Shown here: piece by piece, positions 9,014 to 17,122 of the stretch | Layout of the letters: every line of letters begins with the position of its first letter | Position numbering within the stretch: the stretch's first letter is position 1 | Assembly (NCBI RefSeq): GCF_900107695.1 | Contig: NZ_FNQP01000030.1 | Coordinates: forward strand, 1 to 37,795 | Length of the DNA stretch: 37,795 bases | Source of the DNA: Thiothrix caldifontis | Lineage (GTDB): Bacteria > Pseudomonadota > Gammaproteobacteria > Thiotrichales > Thiotrichaceae | Direction of reading: 5' to 3' | Program-made: the position numbers and the translations under genes | Notes under the pieces: model-generated | What the model was told of the DNA's origin: nothing | Database searches by the model: none | The model's input: only the letters and a program-made list of their open reading frames with translations

Positions 9014-10684
9014 ATGGAAGAATGGGTAGGTAAAGTTTGGCACAAATTGGTTACGCAAAGTGTAAACCATGAATACCCCCAAGCGCGGGTCAATTTGGAC
9101 GAAATGCGCAAAACCCTTGGCATTGTATTACGCGCCTTGAGCGGCGACGCGGGTTTACAAATCCGCCAAAGCACCGACGTTGCCAGCAATGCCCCGCGCA
9201 ATCTCATGCAACGCATTGCCGGAACAGGGCTAAAAACGCAAGCAGCATGGCGTGATGCGGAAAGCCTGAATTTGCCCGACAGCATCGCCCTATTCCCACA
9301 ACGTGAATTGAATCGCGAAATGTATTTGTGGCTAACCACCACCGCCAGTAGGTCGGACTTCAGTCCGACAACCCGCCACCAACGCCTCCTCACCGCATGG
9401 CAAACCATCCACCCCGAAGCCACCGAACTCCCCCTAACCCTCATTCCGCCACCCAACACCCCACAACCCACCACGCCGGTTTCCTTAGCAGCACCCGCGC
9501 CTCCCGAATCCAACTCCAACAGCCAAGCCCCCGCCGCCAGCAGCAAACGCCAACGCGCCGAACGCACCGACATGCCCGACGGCAACAGCGGCTTATTACT
9601 ATTCCGCCTTGAAAGCCTGTTTTCGTGGACAGAATACACCCCCGTTAACCGCACCACCGACGAAGACCCCAACGACGATGCCGCCCGCGCTGCTGAAGAC
9701 ATGGACGTGATCACCGTAGCGCGTGACCGTAAAGCCAGTTCCCAGAAAATCAAACTCGATCTGGATTTACCCAACGCCGAGTACGACGACATTCCGCAAG
9801 GGGAAGGCATCCCACTCCCCGAATGGGATTACCGTAAGCAACGCCTGTTGCCCGACCATTGCCGCCTGCAAGTCATGCTGCCGCGTGGAGCGCAAGAACT
9901 CGCCTTACCCGCCCGTTTGCAAGCCCCCGCCCGCCAACTACACCGCCGCTTTGAAGCCCTGCAACCGCGCCGCGAATGGCGCAATCACCAGCAAGACGGC
10001 GCAGAACTCGACACCGACAGCTACATCCTGCACCTCACCGAACGCCAGCGCGGGCAAGTCGATATGCCGATGGTCTACCGCGATTGCCGCGAACAAGGAC
10101 GTGATTTGTCGTGTCTGTTGCTGGCGGATTTTTCGATGTCCACCGACAGTTGGGTCAGCAATACCTCGCGGGTGGTGGACGTGGTACGTGACGCACTCAT
10201 CCTGTTTGCCGAAAGCCTGAGCGCCACCCGCGACCGTTTCGCCCTGTACGGCTTTAACTCGCTCAATCGCCAGAACGTGCGCTTTTACCACCTGAAAAAG
10301 TTTACCGAACGCTACGACGGGCAAGTACGCGGACGCATTATGGCTACCCAACCCGGCTATTACACCCGCATGGGTGCTGCGATCCGCCACGCCACGCAAT
10401 TGCTGGAAGCCGAGCCTTCGCAGCAAAAACTGCTATTGCTGCTGACCGATGGCAAACCCAACGACCTCGACATTTACGAAGGGCGTTACGGGCTGGAAGA
10501 CACGCGCATGGCGTTACAGGAAGCGCGGCGCAAAGGCTTGAAACCGTTTTGCGTCACCATCGACGATAAGGCGGAAGATTATTTGCCGCGTCTGTTTGGG
10601 CAAAACGGCTGGGTGCTGGTGAAAAAGGCGGAAGAGTTGCCACAGAAATTGCCGCAGTTGTATGCCTTGCTGACCGGGCGATAA
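9014..10684 (+). CDS. norD: NorD, VWA-domain NO reductase activation protein
   Basis: NorD is a cytoplasmic partner of NorQ that couples its ATPase to NorCB maturation. The C-terminal von Willebrand A domain has a MIDAS-like DFSMSTD with the Asp near residue 372, then TRMGAAIRHA and LLLLTDGKPND. The N-terminal half is helical and includes a proline-, serine- and asparagine-rich linker around residues 135-185 that is probably disordered. A short palindromic DNA repeat is embedded at codons 113-119. Length 556 is within the range of NorD proteins. The start ATG 9014 has AAAGG a few bases upstream. Only 16 bases separate it from the divergent regulator, so its promoter must lie inside that gene, or transcription from norQ must pass through antisense to it. 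Confidence 0.9.
   Translation: MEEWVGKVWHKLVTQSVNHEYPQARVNLDEMRKTLGIVLRALSGDAGLQIRQSTDVASNAPRNLMQRIAGTGLKTQAAWRDAESLNLPDSIALFPQRELNREMYLWLTTTASRSDFSPTTRHQRLLTAWQTIHPEATELPLTLIPPPNTPQPTTPVSLAAPAPPESNSNSQAPAASSKRQRAERTDMPDGNSGLLLFRLESLFSWTEYTPVNRTTDEDPNDDAARAAEDMDVITVARDRKASSQKIKLDLDLPNAEYDDIPQGEGIPLPEWDYRKQRLLPDHCRLQVMLPRGAQELALPARLQAPARQLHRRFEALQPRREWRNHQQDGAELDTDSYILHLTERQRGQVDMPMVYRDCREQGRDLSCLLLADFSMSTDSWVSNTSRVVDVVRDALILFAESLSATRDRFALYGFNSLNRQNVRFYHLKKFTERYDGQVRGRIMATQPGYYTRMGAAIRHATQLLEAEPSQQKLLLLLTDGKPNDLDIYEGRYGLEDTRMALQEARRKGLKPFCVTIDDKAEDYLPRLFGQNGWVLVKKAEELPQKLPQLYALLTGR
9352..9369. repeat. Short palindromic element inside norD
   Basis: GTCGGACT and AGTCCGAC flank a two-base TC, giving a perfect eight-base-arm palindrome. 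It is preceded by TAG and followed by AAC. It sits in frame within norD and encodes roughly SRSDFSP in a poorly conserved region. The form resembles small dispersed palindromic repeats usually found between genes. Only this one copy was noticed in the window. Confidence 0.55.
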
Positions 10685-10719
10685 ACACAGGGATTGCATT
10701 TCGCACGTGTCCGCCGTAC

Positions 10720-10745
10720 TATGTTAGTAAGTACTCGCTAACATA
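10720..10745. promoter_or_regulatory. Putative TetR operator
   Basis: TATGTTAG at 10720-10727 is the exact reverse complement of CTAACATA at 10738-10745, with AGTACT at the dyad centre. It lies 18 bases before the TetR gene start, where an autoregulatory operator would be expected. A role in repressing the whole export operon is inferred from position. Confidence 0.65.
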
Positions 10746-10763
10746 AACACTGGAATACCTGCC

Positions 10764-11384
10764 ATGAATGCTGCCACTGTTTCCCTACGCCAACCGGCAC
10801 AAGCCCGTCAAGCCGAAATGGTGCAGGCAGTGCTAAATCTAGCGGCACAGCAAGAACCCGCCAGCATTACCACCACCGACATTGCCAAAGCAGTCGGCTT
10901 GAGCCAAGGCGCGGTCTTCCGCCACTTTCCCAATAAACAGGCGATCTGGTTGAACGTGGCGCAATGGCTGGAAGCTACCTTGATGCCCTTGGTGCAAACG
11001 GCGGCGCAGTCATCCCCCGACCCGCTGACCAGCCTCGGTAACATTTTTCGCGCCCACCTGCAATTTGTGCAGGAAAACCCCGGTGTGCCGCGCTTCATTT
11101 TCCACGAATTGCAGCAACCCGCCGCTTCCCCCGTCAAGCAGCAAGTCGCGGCGATGTTGCAAACCTACAGCGGCATTCTGATCCGCGTACTCCAGCAAGC
11201 CAAAACCGCTGGGCAAGTCTCGCCAAGTCTGGATGAACGCAGTGCTGCCACCTTATTCATCGGCTCGATTCAGGGCTTGGTGATGCAAGCCATGTTGCTG
11301 GGTTCAAGCACCAGCATTCAGCCCATGATGGCAGGCGTGTGGGCATTGTATTTAAGTGCTATCCGTCAGGAGGTTGCGCCATGA
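10764..11384 (+). CDS. TetR/AcrR-family transcriptional repressor
   Basis: This 206-residue TetR protein has its DNA-binding HTH at about residues 37-62 (TTDIAKAVGLSQGAVFRHFPN), followed by a helical ligand-binding domain. The first ten residues before the helix region are extra. The gene's last four bases (ATGA) overlap the adaptor gene, making it the first gene of a four-gene export operon. A 26-base palindrome just upstream is the likely self-operator. The inducing ligand is unknown. Confidence 0.9.
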   Translation: MNAATVSLRQPAQARQAEMVQAVLNLAAQQEPASITTTDIAKAVGLSQGAVFRHFPNKQAIWLNVAQWLEATLMPLVQTAAQSSPDPLTSLGNIFRAHLQFVQENPGVPRFIFHELQQPAASPVKQQVAAMLQTYSGILIRVLQQAKTAGQVSPSLDERSAATLFIGSIQGLVMQAMLLGSSTSIQPMMAGVWALYLSAIRQEVAP

Positions 11385-12553
11385 CATCGCCGTTATTGAA
11401 AAAAATCCTGTTACCGCTGATTGTCGTGGTGGTGCTGGGCGGTTTTGGCTGGGTCGTGACCCAACAAGGGCCAATGGCAGCCACCCGCATCACGGTAGCG
11501 ACGGTGACAAACCAAGCCATCAGTGCCAGCGTGTTTGGCATTGGCACGGTGGAAGCGCGTTACAACTACCGCATCGGCCCCACGGCTGCGGGGCGCGTCC
11601 AGCAAGTGTTGGTCGATGTCGGTGACAGCGTGCAAGCGGGGCAAACCTTAGCAATCATGGATGCGGTTGACCTCGATTCCCGCATTCAAGCCGCTGGTTT
11701 AGCCGCCGAACGTGCCACTGCCAGCATCGCCAGTGCCAACGCGCAAACCAAGGAAGCGAACGCCCGTTTCACCCTTGCCCAGCACGAAGCCCAGCGCCAG
11801 CAAAGCCTTGCCGCCAAAGCCCTCGTCAGCCAAAGCAGCAGCGATGCCCGCCAGCAAGATTTAGCTGTTACCCAAGCCGCAGTGGAAGCCAGCCATGCCG
11901 CCGCCGCTGTCGCCAAAAAGGAACAGCAACGCCTGCAAGCCGAACAACAAGCCTTGCGCCAGCAACAAGCCAACCTCACCCTGACCGCGCCCGTTGCAGG
12001 CATGATCACCAGCCGCGATGCCGAACCGGGCACAACGCTGGTTGCAGGTCAGGCGGTTCTCACCCTTGCTGACCCGCAAAGCTACTGGGTCAAAGCCCGC
12101 ATCGACCAACGCCTTGCCTTGGGTTTACAAGCGGGGCAAACGGCAAGCATCACCCTGCGTTCTGCCCCGCAACAAGCCTTACCCGGCAAGCTGGTACGCA
12201 TCGAACCGTTAAGCGATAGCGTCACCGAAGAACGCCTTGTCGGCATCGCGTTCACCCCTGTTCCCGCTGCGTTATCCTCTGGCGAACTGGCGGAAGTCAC
12301 CCTGCAAACCGGACAAAAAGATTCCGCGCTGGTGATTCCCAACGCCGCCATTCAGCAACAAACGGGGCAATCCGGCGTATGGAAACTCAACCCTGACAAC
12401 AGCCTGCAATTCACCCCCGTACAAACCGGCATCCATTCGCTCGACGGTCAGGTAGAAATCCTCAGCGGCTTGCAGGCGGATGACACCATCGTGGTCTACA
12501 CCAGCAAAGCCCTCAGTGCCGACAGCAAAATCAAAGTGGTAACGGCATTATGA
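11381..12553 (+). CDS. HlyD/MacA-type periplasmic adaptor of an ABC exporter
   Basis: This 390-residue membrane-fusion protein has one N-terminal membrane anchor (about residues 8-27). A barrel-sandwich half (GIGTVEARYNYRIGP, GRVQQVLVDVGDSVQAGQTL) precedes a long Ala/Gln-rich coiled-coil hairpin at about 100-200. The second lipoyl half is LTAPVAGMITSRDAEPGTTL, followed by a beta-barrel domain. These proteins bridge an inner-membrane ABC permease to an outer-membrane duct. The ATG at 11381 overlaps the TetR stop, with AGGAGG just upstream. The gene overlaps the permease by four bases. No TolC-like gene is in the window. Confidence 0.9.
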   Translation: MTSPLLKKILLPLIVVVVLGGFGWVVTQQGPMAATRITVATVTNQAISASVFGIGTVEARYNYRIGPTAAGRVQQVLVDVGDSVQAGQTLAIMDAVDLDSRIQAAGLAAERATASIASANAQTKEANARFTLAQHEAQRQQSLAAKALVSQSSSDARQQDLAVTQAAVEASHAAAAVAKKEQQRLQAEQQALRQQQANLTLTAPVAGMITSRDAEPGTTLVAGQAVLTLADPQSYWVKARIDQRLALGLQAGQTASITLRSAPQQALPGKLVRIEPLSDSVTEERLVGIAFTPVPAALSSGELAEVTLQTGQKDSALVIPNAAIQQQTGQSGVWKLNPDNSLQFTPVQTGIHSLDGQVEILSGLQADDTIVVYTSKALSADSKIKVVTAL

Positions 12554-13743
12554 TCAGCCTTGCCGCCCGTGACATTGCGCATTCGTGGTCAAAATACGTC
12601 CTCACCGGCATTGGCTTGGGTTTGCTGATTGGGGTCACGTTGTCGATGGCGGGGATTTTTCGCGGCATGGTGGACGACGCGCAGGTGCTATTGCGCAACA
12701 GTCAGGCGGATGTGTGGGTGGTGCAAAAAGATACCCAAGGGCCTTACGCTGAATCGTCCAGCCTGCCCGACGATGTGTACCGCTGCATTTTGGGAATGCC
12801 GGGGGTGCAACAAGCCGCCAATGTCACCTATTTCACCATGCAGGTGCAGCATCAGGGCAAGGATACCCGCGTCATGGTCGTCGGTTTCGGGTCGGGGCAA
12901 CCGGGTGCGCCGCCGTCACTGATTGCCGGACGGCACGTGACCCGTTCGCATTACGAAGCCGTGGCGGACGTGAAAGCCGGTTTCAAGCTGGGCGAAAAAA
13001 TCCGTATCCGCCGCAATGAATACACCATTGTCGGCTTGAGCCAACGCACGGTATCGTCCGGCGGCGACCCGATGGTGTTTATCCCGCTGGCGGATGCACA
13101 AGCGGCACAATTCCAAAAAGACAACGACGCGATTGTGAGCGGGCGTGAACGTACCGCCGCCAACCCCGCTTTCAACCGCCCCAACGTGCCGGGTTTGCTG
13201 GAAGCGGTGCAGATGAGCCAAACCACCAGCCACAACGTCAATGCCGTGCTGGTGCAAGTGCGGGCGGGCTGGGATGCGACGCAACTGGCGGCAGACATCC
13301 AACGCTGGAAACACTTGCAAGCCTACACCTACGCCGACATGGAAGAGATTTCGGTGAAAAAACTGATTGCCACGTCCGCCAAGCAAATCGGCTTGTTTCT
13401 CGTCATCCTCACCATTGTCAGCACCGCGATTGTATCGTTCATCATCTACACCATGACGCTGGGCAAAATCCGCGAAATTGCGGTGTTGAAGCTGATCGGC
13501 ACGCGCAACAGCACGATTTCGTGGATGATTTTGCAGGAATCGCTCGGCTTGGGGCTGGTGGGTTTCATTATCGGCAAAACGGTGGCGACCTTGTGGGCAC
13601 CCGTTTTCCCCAAATACGTCTTGCTGTTACCGCTGGATGCTGTGCTAGGGCTGCTGGTGATCGTGGTGGTGTGTACGCTGGCGAGCGTCATGGCGATTCG
13701 CGCCGCGTTAAAAGTTGATCCCGCTGAAGCCATAGGAGGCTGA
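12550..13743 (+). CDS. FtsX/MacB-type ABC transporter permease
   Basis: This 397-residue permease has an N-terminal membrane helix (about 16-36) and a large periplasmic domain (about 40-275). Three C-terminal helices (about 280-305, 330-355 and 360-385) end in RAALKVDPAEAIGG, the motif typical of FtsX-domain permeases of the MacB/DevC group. KIREIAVLKLIGTRNSTI is the conserved cytoplasmic coupling segment. It overlaps the adaptor gene by four bases, and the ATPase gene follows after two bases with AGGAGG at its 3' end. With the adaptor it would form a tripartite-type exporter. The substrate is unknown. Confidence 0.9.
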   Translation: MISLAARDIAHSWSKYVLTGIGLGLLIGVTLSMAGIFRGMVDDAQVLLRNSQADVWVVQKDTQGPYAESSSLPDDVYRCILGMPGVQQAANVTYFTMQVQHQGKDTRVMVVGFGSGQPGAPPSLIAGRHVTRSHYEAVADVKAGFKLGEKIRIRRNEYTIVGLSQRTVSSGGDPMVFIPLADAQAAQFQKDNDAIVSGRERTAANPAFNRPNVPGLLEAVQMSQTTSHNVNAVLVQVRAGWDATQLAADIQRWKHLQAYTYADMEEISVKKLIATSAKQIGLFLVILTIVSTAIVSFIIYTMTLGKIREIAVLKLIGTRNSTISWMILQESLGLGLVGFIIGKTVATLWAPVFPKYVLLLPLDAVLGLLVIVVVCTLASVMAIRAALKVDPAEAIGG

Positions 13744-13745
13744 AC

Positions 13746-14453
13746 ATGGCAGATAACACCACTCCGGCGATTGAATTACGCGGCTTATGCAAACGTTACG
13801 GCAGCGGCGACACGGCGGTGGATGCGCTCAAAGGCGTGGATATGCGCATTGCCCCCGGCGAAGTCGTTGGGCTGGTCGGCCCCAGCGGTTCGGGCAAAAG
13901 TACCTTGCTGAAATGTCTGGGCGCAGTGATTGACCCGACCGCAGGGCAGATGTTTTTGGGCGGCGAAGCCATTTTCGATGGGGTATGGAAGGTGAAAGAT
14001 TTACGCACCTTACGCCGTGACCGCATCGGCTTTGTGTTCCAAGCCCCGTACCTGATCCCGTTTTTGGACGTGACCGACAATGTGGCGCTGTTGCCGATGC
14101 TGGCGGGCAAATCCAACAAGGAAGCCCGCCGCCGTGCGTTGGAATTACTCGAAGCTCTCGACGTAGCCCATCGCGCCAAATCCAATCCGGCACTGCTCTC
14201 CGGTGGTGAACAACAGCGCGTGTCGATTGCGCGGGCGTTGGCAAATAATCCGCCGGTGATTCTTGCCGACGAACCCACCGCGCCGCTGGATGGCGAACGG
14301 GCATTAGCGGTGGTGAAAATTCTCAACGACATGGCGCAACAGCATCAAACTGCGATTATTGTGGTGACGCATGATGAGAAGATCATTCCGACCTTTAAGC
14401 GGCTGTATCATATTCGCGATGGCAAGACGTATGAAGAAAGCGTGGGCAAATGA
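13746..14453 (+). CDS. ABC transporter ATPase subunit (MacB/LolD-like)
   Basis: This 235-residue ABC ATPase has Walker A GPSGSGKST at about 40-48, Q-loop FQAPYLIPF, signature LSGGEQQR and Walker B VILADEP. It partners the permease encoded immediately upstream. The D-loop reads TAPLDG rather than the common TxNLD or TASLD, a minor variation that keeps the Asp. The last codons (GKTYEESVGK) are notable because a near copy of their DNA, ending one residue earlier, occurs 15 kb downstream at 29437-29465. The gene closes the TetR-led operon. Confidence 0.93.
   Translation: MADNTTPAIELRGLCKRYGSGDTAVDALKGVDMRIAPGEVVGLVGPSGSGKSTLLKCLGAVIDPTAGQMFLGGEAIFDGVWKVKDLRTLRRDRIGFVFQAPYLIPFLDVTDNVALLPMLAGKSNKEARRRALELLEALDVAHRAKSNPALLSGGEQQRVSIARALANNPPVILADEPTAPLDGERALAVVKILNDMAQQHQTAIIVVTHDEKIIPTFKRLYHIRDGKTYEESVGK
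14422..14446 (+). repeat. Direct repeat copy A (3' end of the ABC ATPase gene)
   Basis: These 25 bases match 29437-29461 at 23 positions. The mismatches (14435 A to G, 14441 C to T) fall at third codon positions and keep Glu and Ser. Together the two copies bracket the phn-met block. Past the repeat, a nine-base GCTTCGCCA also occurs near both copies (14463 and 29473) at slightly different spacing. Confidence 0.75.
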
Positions 14454-14506
14454 CTAAACAACGCTTCGCCATGAACGTATTCCCGCCTCCCCTCACATGC
14501 CTCCAA

Positions 14507-14550
14507 CCTTCATAAAACCTTAACAGCAACGTCACTATCCCGTTAGAAAA
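14507..14550 (+). promoter_or_regulatory. Possible Pho-box array upstream of phnF
   Basis: Four consecutive 11-base units carry TCA, TAA, TCA and TTA at the same offset: CCTTCATAAAA, CCTTAACAGCA, ACGTCACTATC and CCGTTAGAAAA. PhoB sites are tandem 11-base units with a CTGTCAT-like core, and the first unit is the best match. Location before a phosphonate operon fits. The individual units are weak, so this is a candidate only. Confidence 0.35.
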
Positions 14551-14580
14551 CAGCTCTATCATCCGCCCAACTCATGGAGA

Positions 14581-14588
14581 TGTATAGA
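14581..14588. promoter_or_regulatory. TGTATAGA motif at the phnF start (possible PhnF site)
   Basis: TGTATAGA lies between the ribosome-binding GGAG and the phnF ATG, ending on the A of that ATG. The same octamer recurs inside the better-formed palindrome before phnC (16287-16298). Mycobacterial PhnF reads a TGGTATAGACCA palindrome, so shared TATAGA is suggestive of autoregulation. Confidence 0.35.
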
Positions 14589-15316
14589 TGACTGTATCAC
14601 CCATCACCCGCCAGCAAGGTCAAGCCTTGTACGCCCAAATCAGCGAGATGCTGGAGGCGGATATTGCCCGTAACTACGAAGCGGGGGACTACCTACCCGC
14701 CGAGCAAGCCCTAGCCGAACGCTTTGGGGTCAACCGCCACACCTTGCGCCGTGCGGTGGATGAGCTGGTGGATAAAGGTTTAGTGGAACGTCAGCACGGC
14801 AAAGGCGTTTGCGTGGTGGAAGCAGAACTCGATTACGCCATTCATCAAAGCACCCGTTTTACCGAAACTTTTGCCTCCAGCGGTAAAGCCACCGCCAGCC
14901 ATTTGTTGCATAAACAACAAGCCCATGCAGCGGGCGGGGTTGCGCGTCGCCTACAAGTAGCGGAGGGAACAGCAATCATCGTGCTGGAAACTCTGCGTTT
15001 AGTGGATACACGACCGTTTTGCATCATCAGCCATTTTTTGCCGCACACCGGGCTGGAAAGTCTCTGGAATGACTATACAGGGGGGTCATTGCACGACTTT
15101 CTCGCCCAGTGTTGCGGCATCCAATTGCAACGAACAGAGAGTCTGGTGACTGCCATGCTGCCCCAAGGGCTGGATGCGCATCACCTGAAAATGCCCCGTA
15201 ATCAGCCGGTATTACGGGTCAAGAGCCTCAACAAGGATGTCAACACCGGCAGAATTATCGAATATGCCCTGACCCGCTTCCGGGCGGATCGGGTACAACT
15301 TTCGCTTCAACCCTGA
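14588..15316 (+). CDS. phnF: PhnF, GntR/HutC-family phosphonate regulator
   Basis: This 242-residue regulator has an N-terminal winged HTH (residues about 13-75, with YLPAEQALAERFGVNRHTLRRAVDELVDKGLVERQHGKG) and a C-terminal UTRA effector domain (about 95-240). The arrangement is that of HutC-subfamily GntR proteins. It is called PhnF because it leads an otherwise complete phn cluster in the same direction. The GGAG at 14576-14579 serves ATG 14588. The phnD gene starts 27 bases after its stop. Regulation of phn genes by phosphate or a phosphonate-derived ligand is likely but not shown by sequence. Confidence 0.9.
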   Translation: MTVSPITRQQGQALYAQISEMLEADIARNYEAGDYLPAEQALAERFGVNRHTLRRAVDELVDKGLVERQHGKGVCVVEAELDYAIHQSTRFTETFASSGKATASHLLHKQQAHAAGGVARRLQVAEGTAIIVLETLRLVDTRPFCIISHFLPHTGLESLWNDYTGGSLHDFLAQCCGIQLQRTESLVTAMLPQGLDAHHLKMPRNQPVLRVKSLNKDVNTGRIIEYALTRFRADRVQLSLQP

Positions 15317-15343
15317 CTAGCTATTACTAACTGGAGATTATCC

Positions 15344-16207
15344 ATGCCACTGAAAAAACTGTTTGCTGCTACCCTGATGGGTTTGGCACTGGTTGCCCCT
15401 GCGGCACAGGCTGACCTTACCTTCGGCTTGATCCCGGCTGAAAACGCCGAGGAAATGGTCAAGAAATTTGAACCCATGCGTGCTTATCTGGAAAAAAAGC
15501 TGGGCGAGCCAGTGAAAGTGTTCACCGCTACCGACTACGCGGGCGTGATCGAAGCCATGCGCAAAAAGCGCATTGATGTCGCCTGGTTTGGCCCACTGTC
15601 TTACGTACTGGCAGAACAGGAAGCGGGCGCAGAACCGTTTGCAGCCGGTATCCGCAAAGGTAGCGAGAGCCACACCTACAAATCCATCTTTGTTGCCCGT
15701 TGTGATTCCGGCATCAAAACCCTGAAAGACCTCGAAGGCAAAAACGTCGTGTTCGTCAACCCAACATCCACTTCGGGTGGTTTGATGCCGACCTACATGA
15801 TCAAACAAGAAACTGGCAAAAAACCGGATGAATTCTTTGGTAAGTTTGCCTATGCCGGTGCGCACGATGCTGCCGAATTGGCAGTAAAAAACAAGACGGC
15901 TGACGCAGCGGCTGACAACGACATCACTTACGAAAAAATGGTCAAGAAAGGCGAAATCAGCAAGGATGAAAGCTGCATTATCGCTGAATCTGAGCCACTG
16001 CCGGGTTCACCACTGACTTACCGTGGCGATCTGGACGCTGACAAGAAAGCCAAGATCAAGGATGCCATCCTCAATGCCCACAAAGACATCGAAGTGACCG
16101 GCTACGGTGAGCTGGCACGTTACGATGAAGTCAAGCCTGAGGACTACCAGATGATCCGCGACATGATCAAGGAACTGGGTCTGGCTAAAGAAGACATGAT
16201 GAAATAA
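15344..16207 (+). CDS. phnD: PhnD, phosphonate-binding periplasmic protein
   Basis: PhnD is the substrate-binding component of the phosphonate ABC importer. A signal peptide (residues 1-23, hydrophobic core then APAAQA) precedes the mature start DLTFGLIPAE. The conserved features are the DVAWFGPLSYVLA stretch, NPTSTSGGLMPTYM at the ligand site, and NDITYEKM near the hinge. Length 287 is slightly shorter than E. coli PhnD. GGAG lies upstream of ATG 15344. A hairpin follows the gene, which may let phnD accumulate more transcript than the downstream genes. Confidence 0.95.
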   Translation: MPLKKLFAATLMGLALVAPAAQADLTFGLIPAENAEEMVKKFEPMRAYLEKKLGEPVKVFTATDYAGVIEAMRKKRIDVAWFGPLSYVLAEQEAGAEPFAAGIRKGSESHTYKSIFVARCDSGIKTLKDLEGKNVVFVNPTSTSGGLMPTYMIKQETGKKPDEFFGKFAYAGAHDAAELAVKNKTADAAADNDITYEKMVKKGEISKDESCIIAESEPLPGSPLTYRGDLDADKKAKIKDAILNAHKDIEVTGYGELARYDEVKPEDYQMIRDMIKELGLAKEDMMK

Positions 16208-16234
16208 AGCTCTCTCCACCTCTCCAAAGATTTA

Positions 16235-16263
16235 CCCTCCTCCTTGCTGGGGAGGGGCTTTTT
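16235..16263 (+). terminator. Hairpin after phnD (partial terminator or attenuator)
   Basis: CCCTCC at 16235-16240 pairs with GGAGGG at 16251-16256 across a ten-base loop, followed by GC and five T. It sits in the 132-base gap between phnD and phnC, inside an operon, so partial termination is more plausible than a full stop. Confidence 0.5.
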
Positions 16264-16286
16264 GGAAAATTTTCACGCACCACAAC

Positions 16287-16298
16287 TTGTATAGACAA
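16287..16298. promoter_or_regulatory. TTGTATAGACAA palindrome before phnC (possible PhnF operator)
   Basis: The twelve bases form a near-perfect dyad (TTGT/ACAA arms around ATAG) and resemble the mycobacterial PhnF operator. It lies within a wider inverted repeat, CAACTT at 16283-16288 and AAGTTG at 16305-16310. A GG and six T follow, so the stretch might also form a weak terminator. Position 42 bases before phnC suggests a second regulated promoter. Confidence 0.45.
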
Positions 16299-16339
16299 CT
16301 AGATAAGTTGGGTTTTTTACGGATAACAGGACACGTCTC

Positions 16340-17122
16340 ATGGCCATTATCAGCACCAGCCACCTCAGCAAACGCTACGCCAATGGTACAGCCGCCCTCA
16401 ACGGTGTCAGCCTTGCCCTTGAAGCGGGGCAATTTACCGTCATCCTTGGACCGTCCGGGTCGGGCAAGTCCACCCTATTACGCCTGTTCAACGGGTTGGA
16501 AACCCCCACTGAAGGCAGTGTGAGTATCAATGGCACGGTTTTGCAACGGCGTAACCTGCGCCATGTCCGCCGTGAAGTCGGCATGGTGTTCCAGCACTTC
16601 AATCTGGTGGGTAGGCTGAACGTGATGACCAATGTACTGATCGGCAGGCTGGCTTACCGCTCTTGGCTGGGTAGCATGTTGCATTTGTTCCGCGAGGAAG
16701 ATTTCCGCATCGCCCATGAAGCCTTGGCACGGGTCGGGCTGGCAGAAAAGGCGTGGGTACGCGCTGACCAGCTTTCCGGTGGGCAACAGCAACGGGTGGG
16801 GATTGCGCGGGCATTGGCGCAACGACCACGGGTGATTCTGGCAGATGAGCCAGTTGCCAGCCTTGATCCCGTCACCAGTACCGAAGTGCTGGGTTTGCTC
16901 AAGCAGATTTGCCGGGAAGACGGTATTGCCGTGGTGGCTAACCTGCACCAACCTGATTACACCCACCAGTACGCTGATCGGGTCATTGGCTTGAATAGCG
17001 GGCGGGTCATCTTTGATGATGCACCGGGTCAGTTGACGGATAATCGCCTGCAAACAATTTACCACCGTGACAGCCAACCACAGGAGACACGCCATGCTGA
17101 ACTTGCGCTGGCCCACGCCTGA
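16340..17122 (+). CDS. phnC: PhnC, phosphonate ABC transporter ATPase
   Basis: This 260-residue ATPase energises phosphonate import with PhnD and PhnE. Walker A GPSGSGKST is at 37-45, Q-loop FQHFNLV near 84-90, signature LSGGQQQR at 145-152 and Walker B VILADE at 165-170. ANLHQPDYTHQYADRVIGL is the switch region typical of PhnC. The last 29 bases overlap the phnE gene. A modest AGGA lies upstream of the ATG. It is the first gene after the phnD-phnC gap and may start a second transcript. Confidence 0.95.
   Translation: MAIISTSHLSKRYANGTAALNGVSLALEAGQFTVILGPSGSGKSTLLRLFNGLETPTEGSVSINGTVLQRRNLRHVRREVGMVFQHFNLVGRLNVMTNVLIGRLAYRSWLGSMLHLFREEDFRIAHEALARVGLAEKAWVRADQLSGGQQQRVGIARALAQRPRVILADEPVASLDPVTSTEVLGLLKQICREDGIAVVANLHQPDYTHQYADRVIGLNSGRVIFDDAPGQLTDNRLQTIYHRDSQPQETRHAELALAHA

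Noticed and set aside
8998-9810. 271-codon in-frame extension upstream of the DNR-type regulator
   Set aside because: It lies antisense to norD, is Arg/Ser/Leu-rich without a domain, and the regulator family starts at the Met encoded at 8997.
16283-16318. A full terminator before phnC (CAACTT/AAGTTG then T run)
   Set aside because: A six-base AT-rich stem with a 16-base loop is too weak. The dyad inside it is better read as a regulator site.
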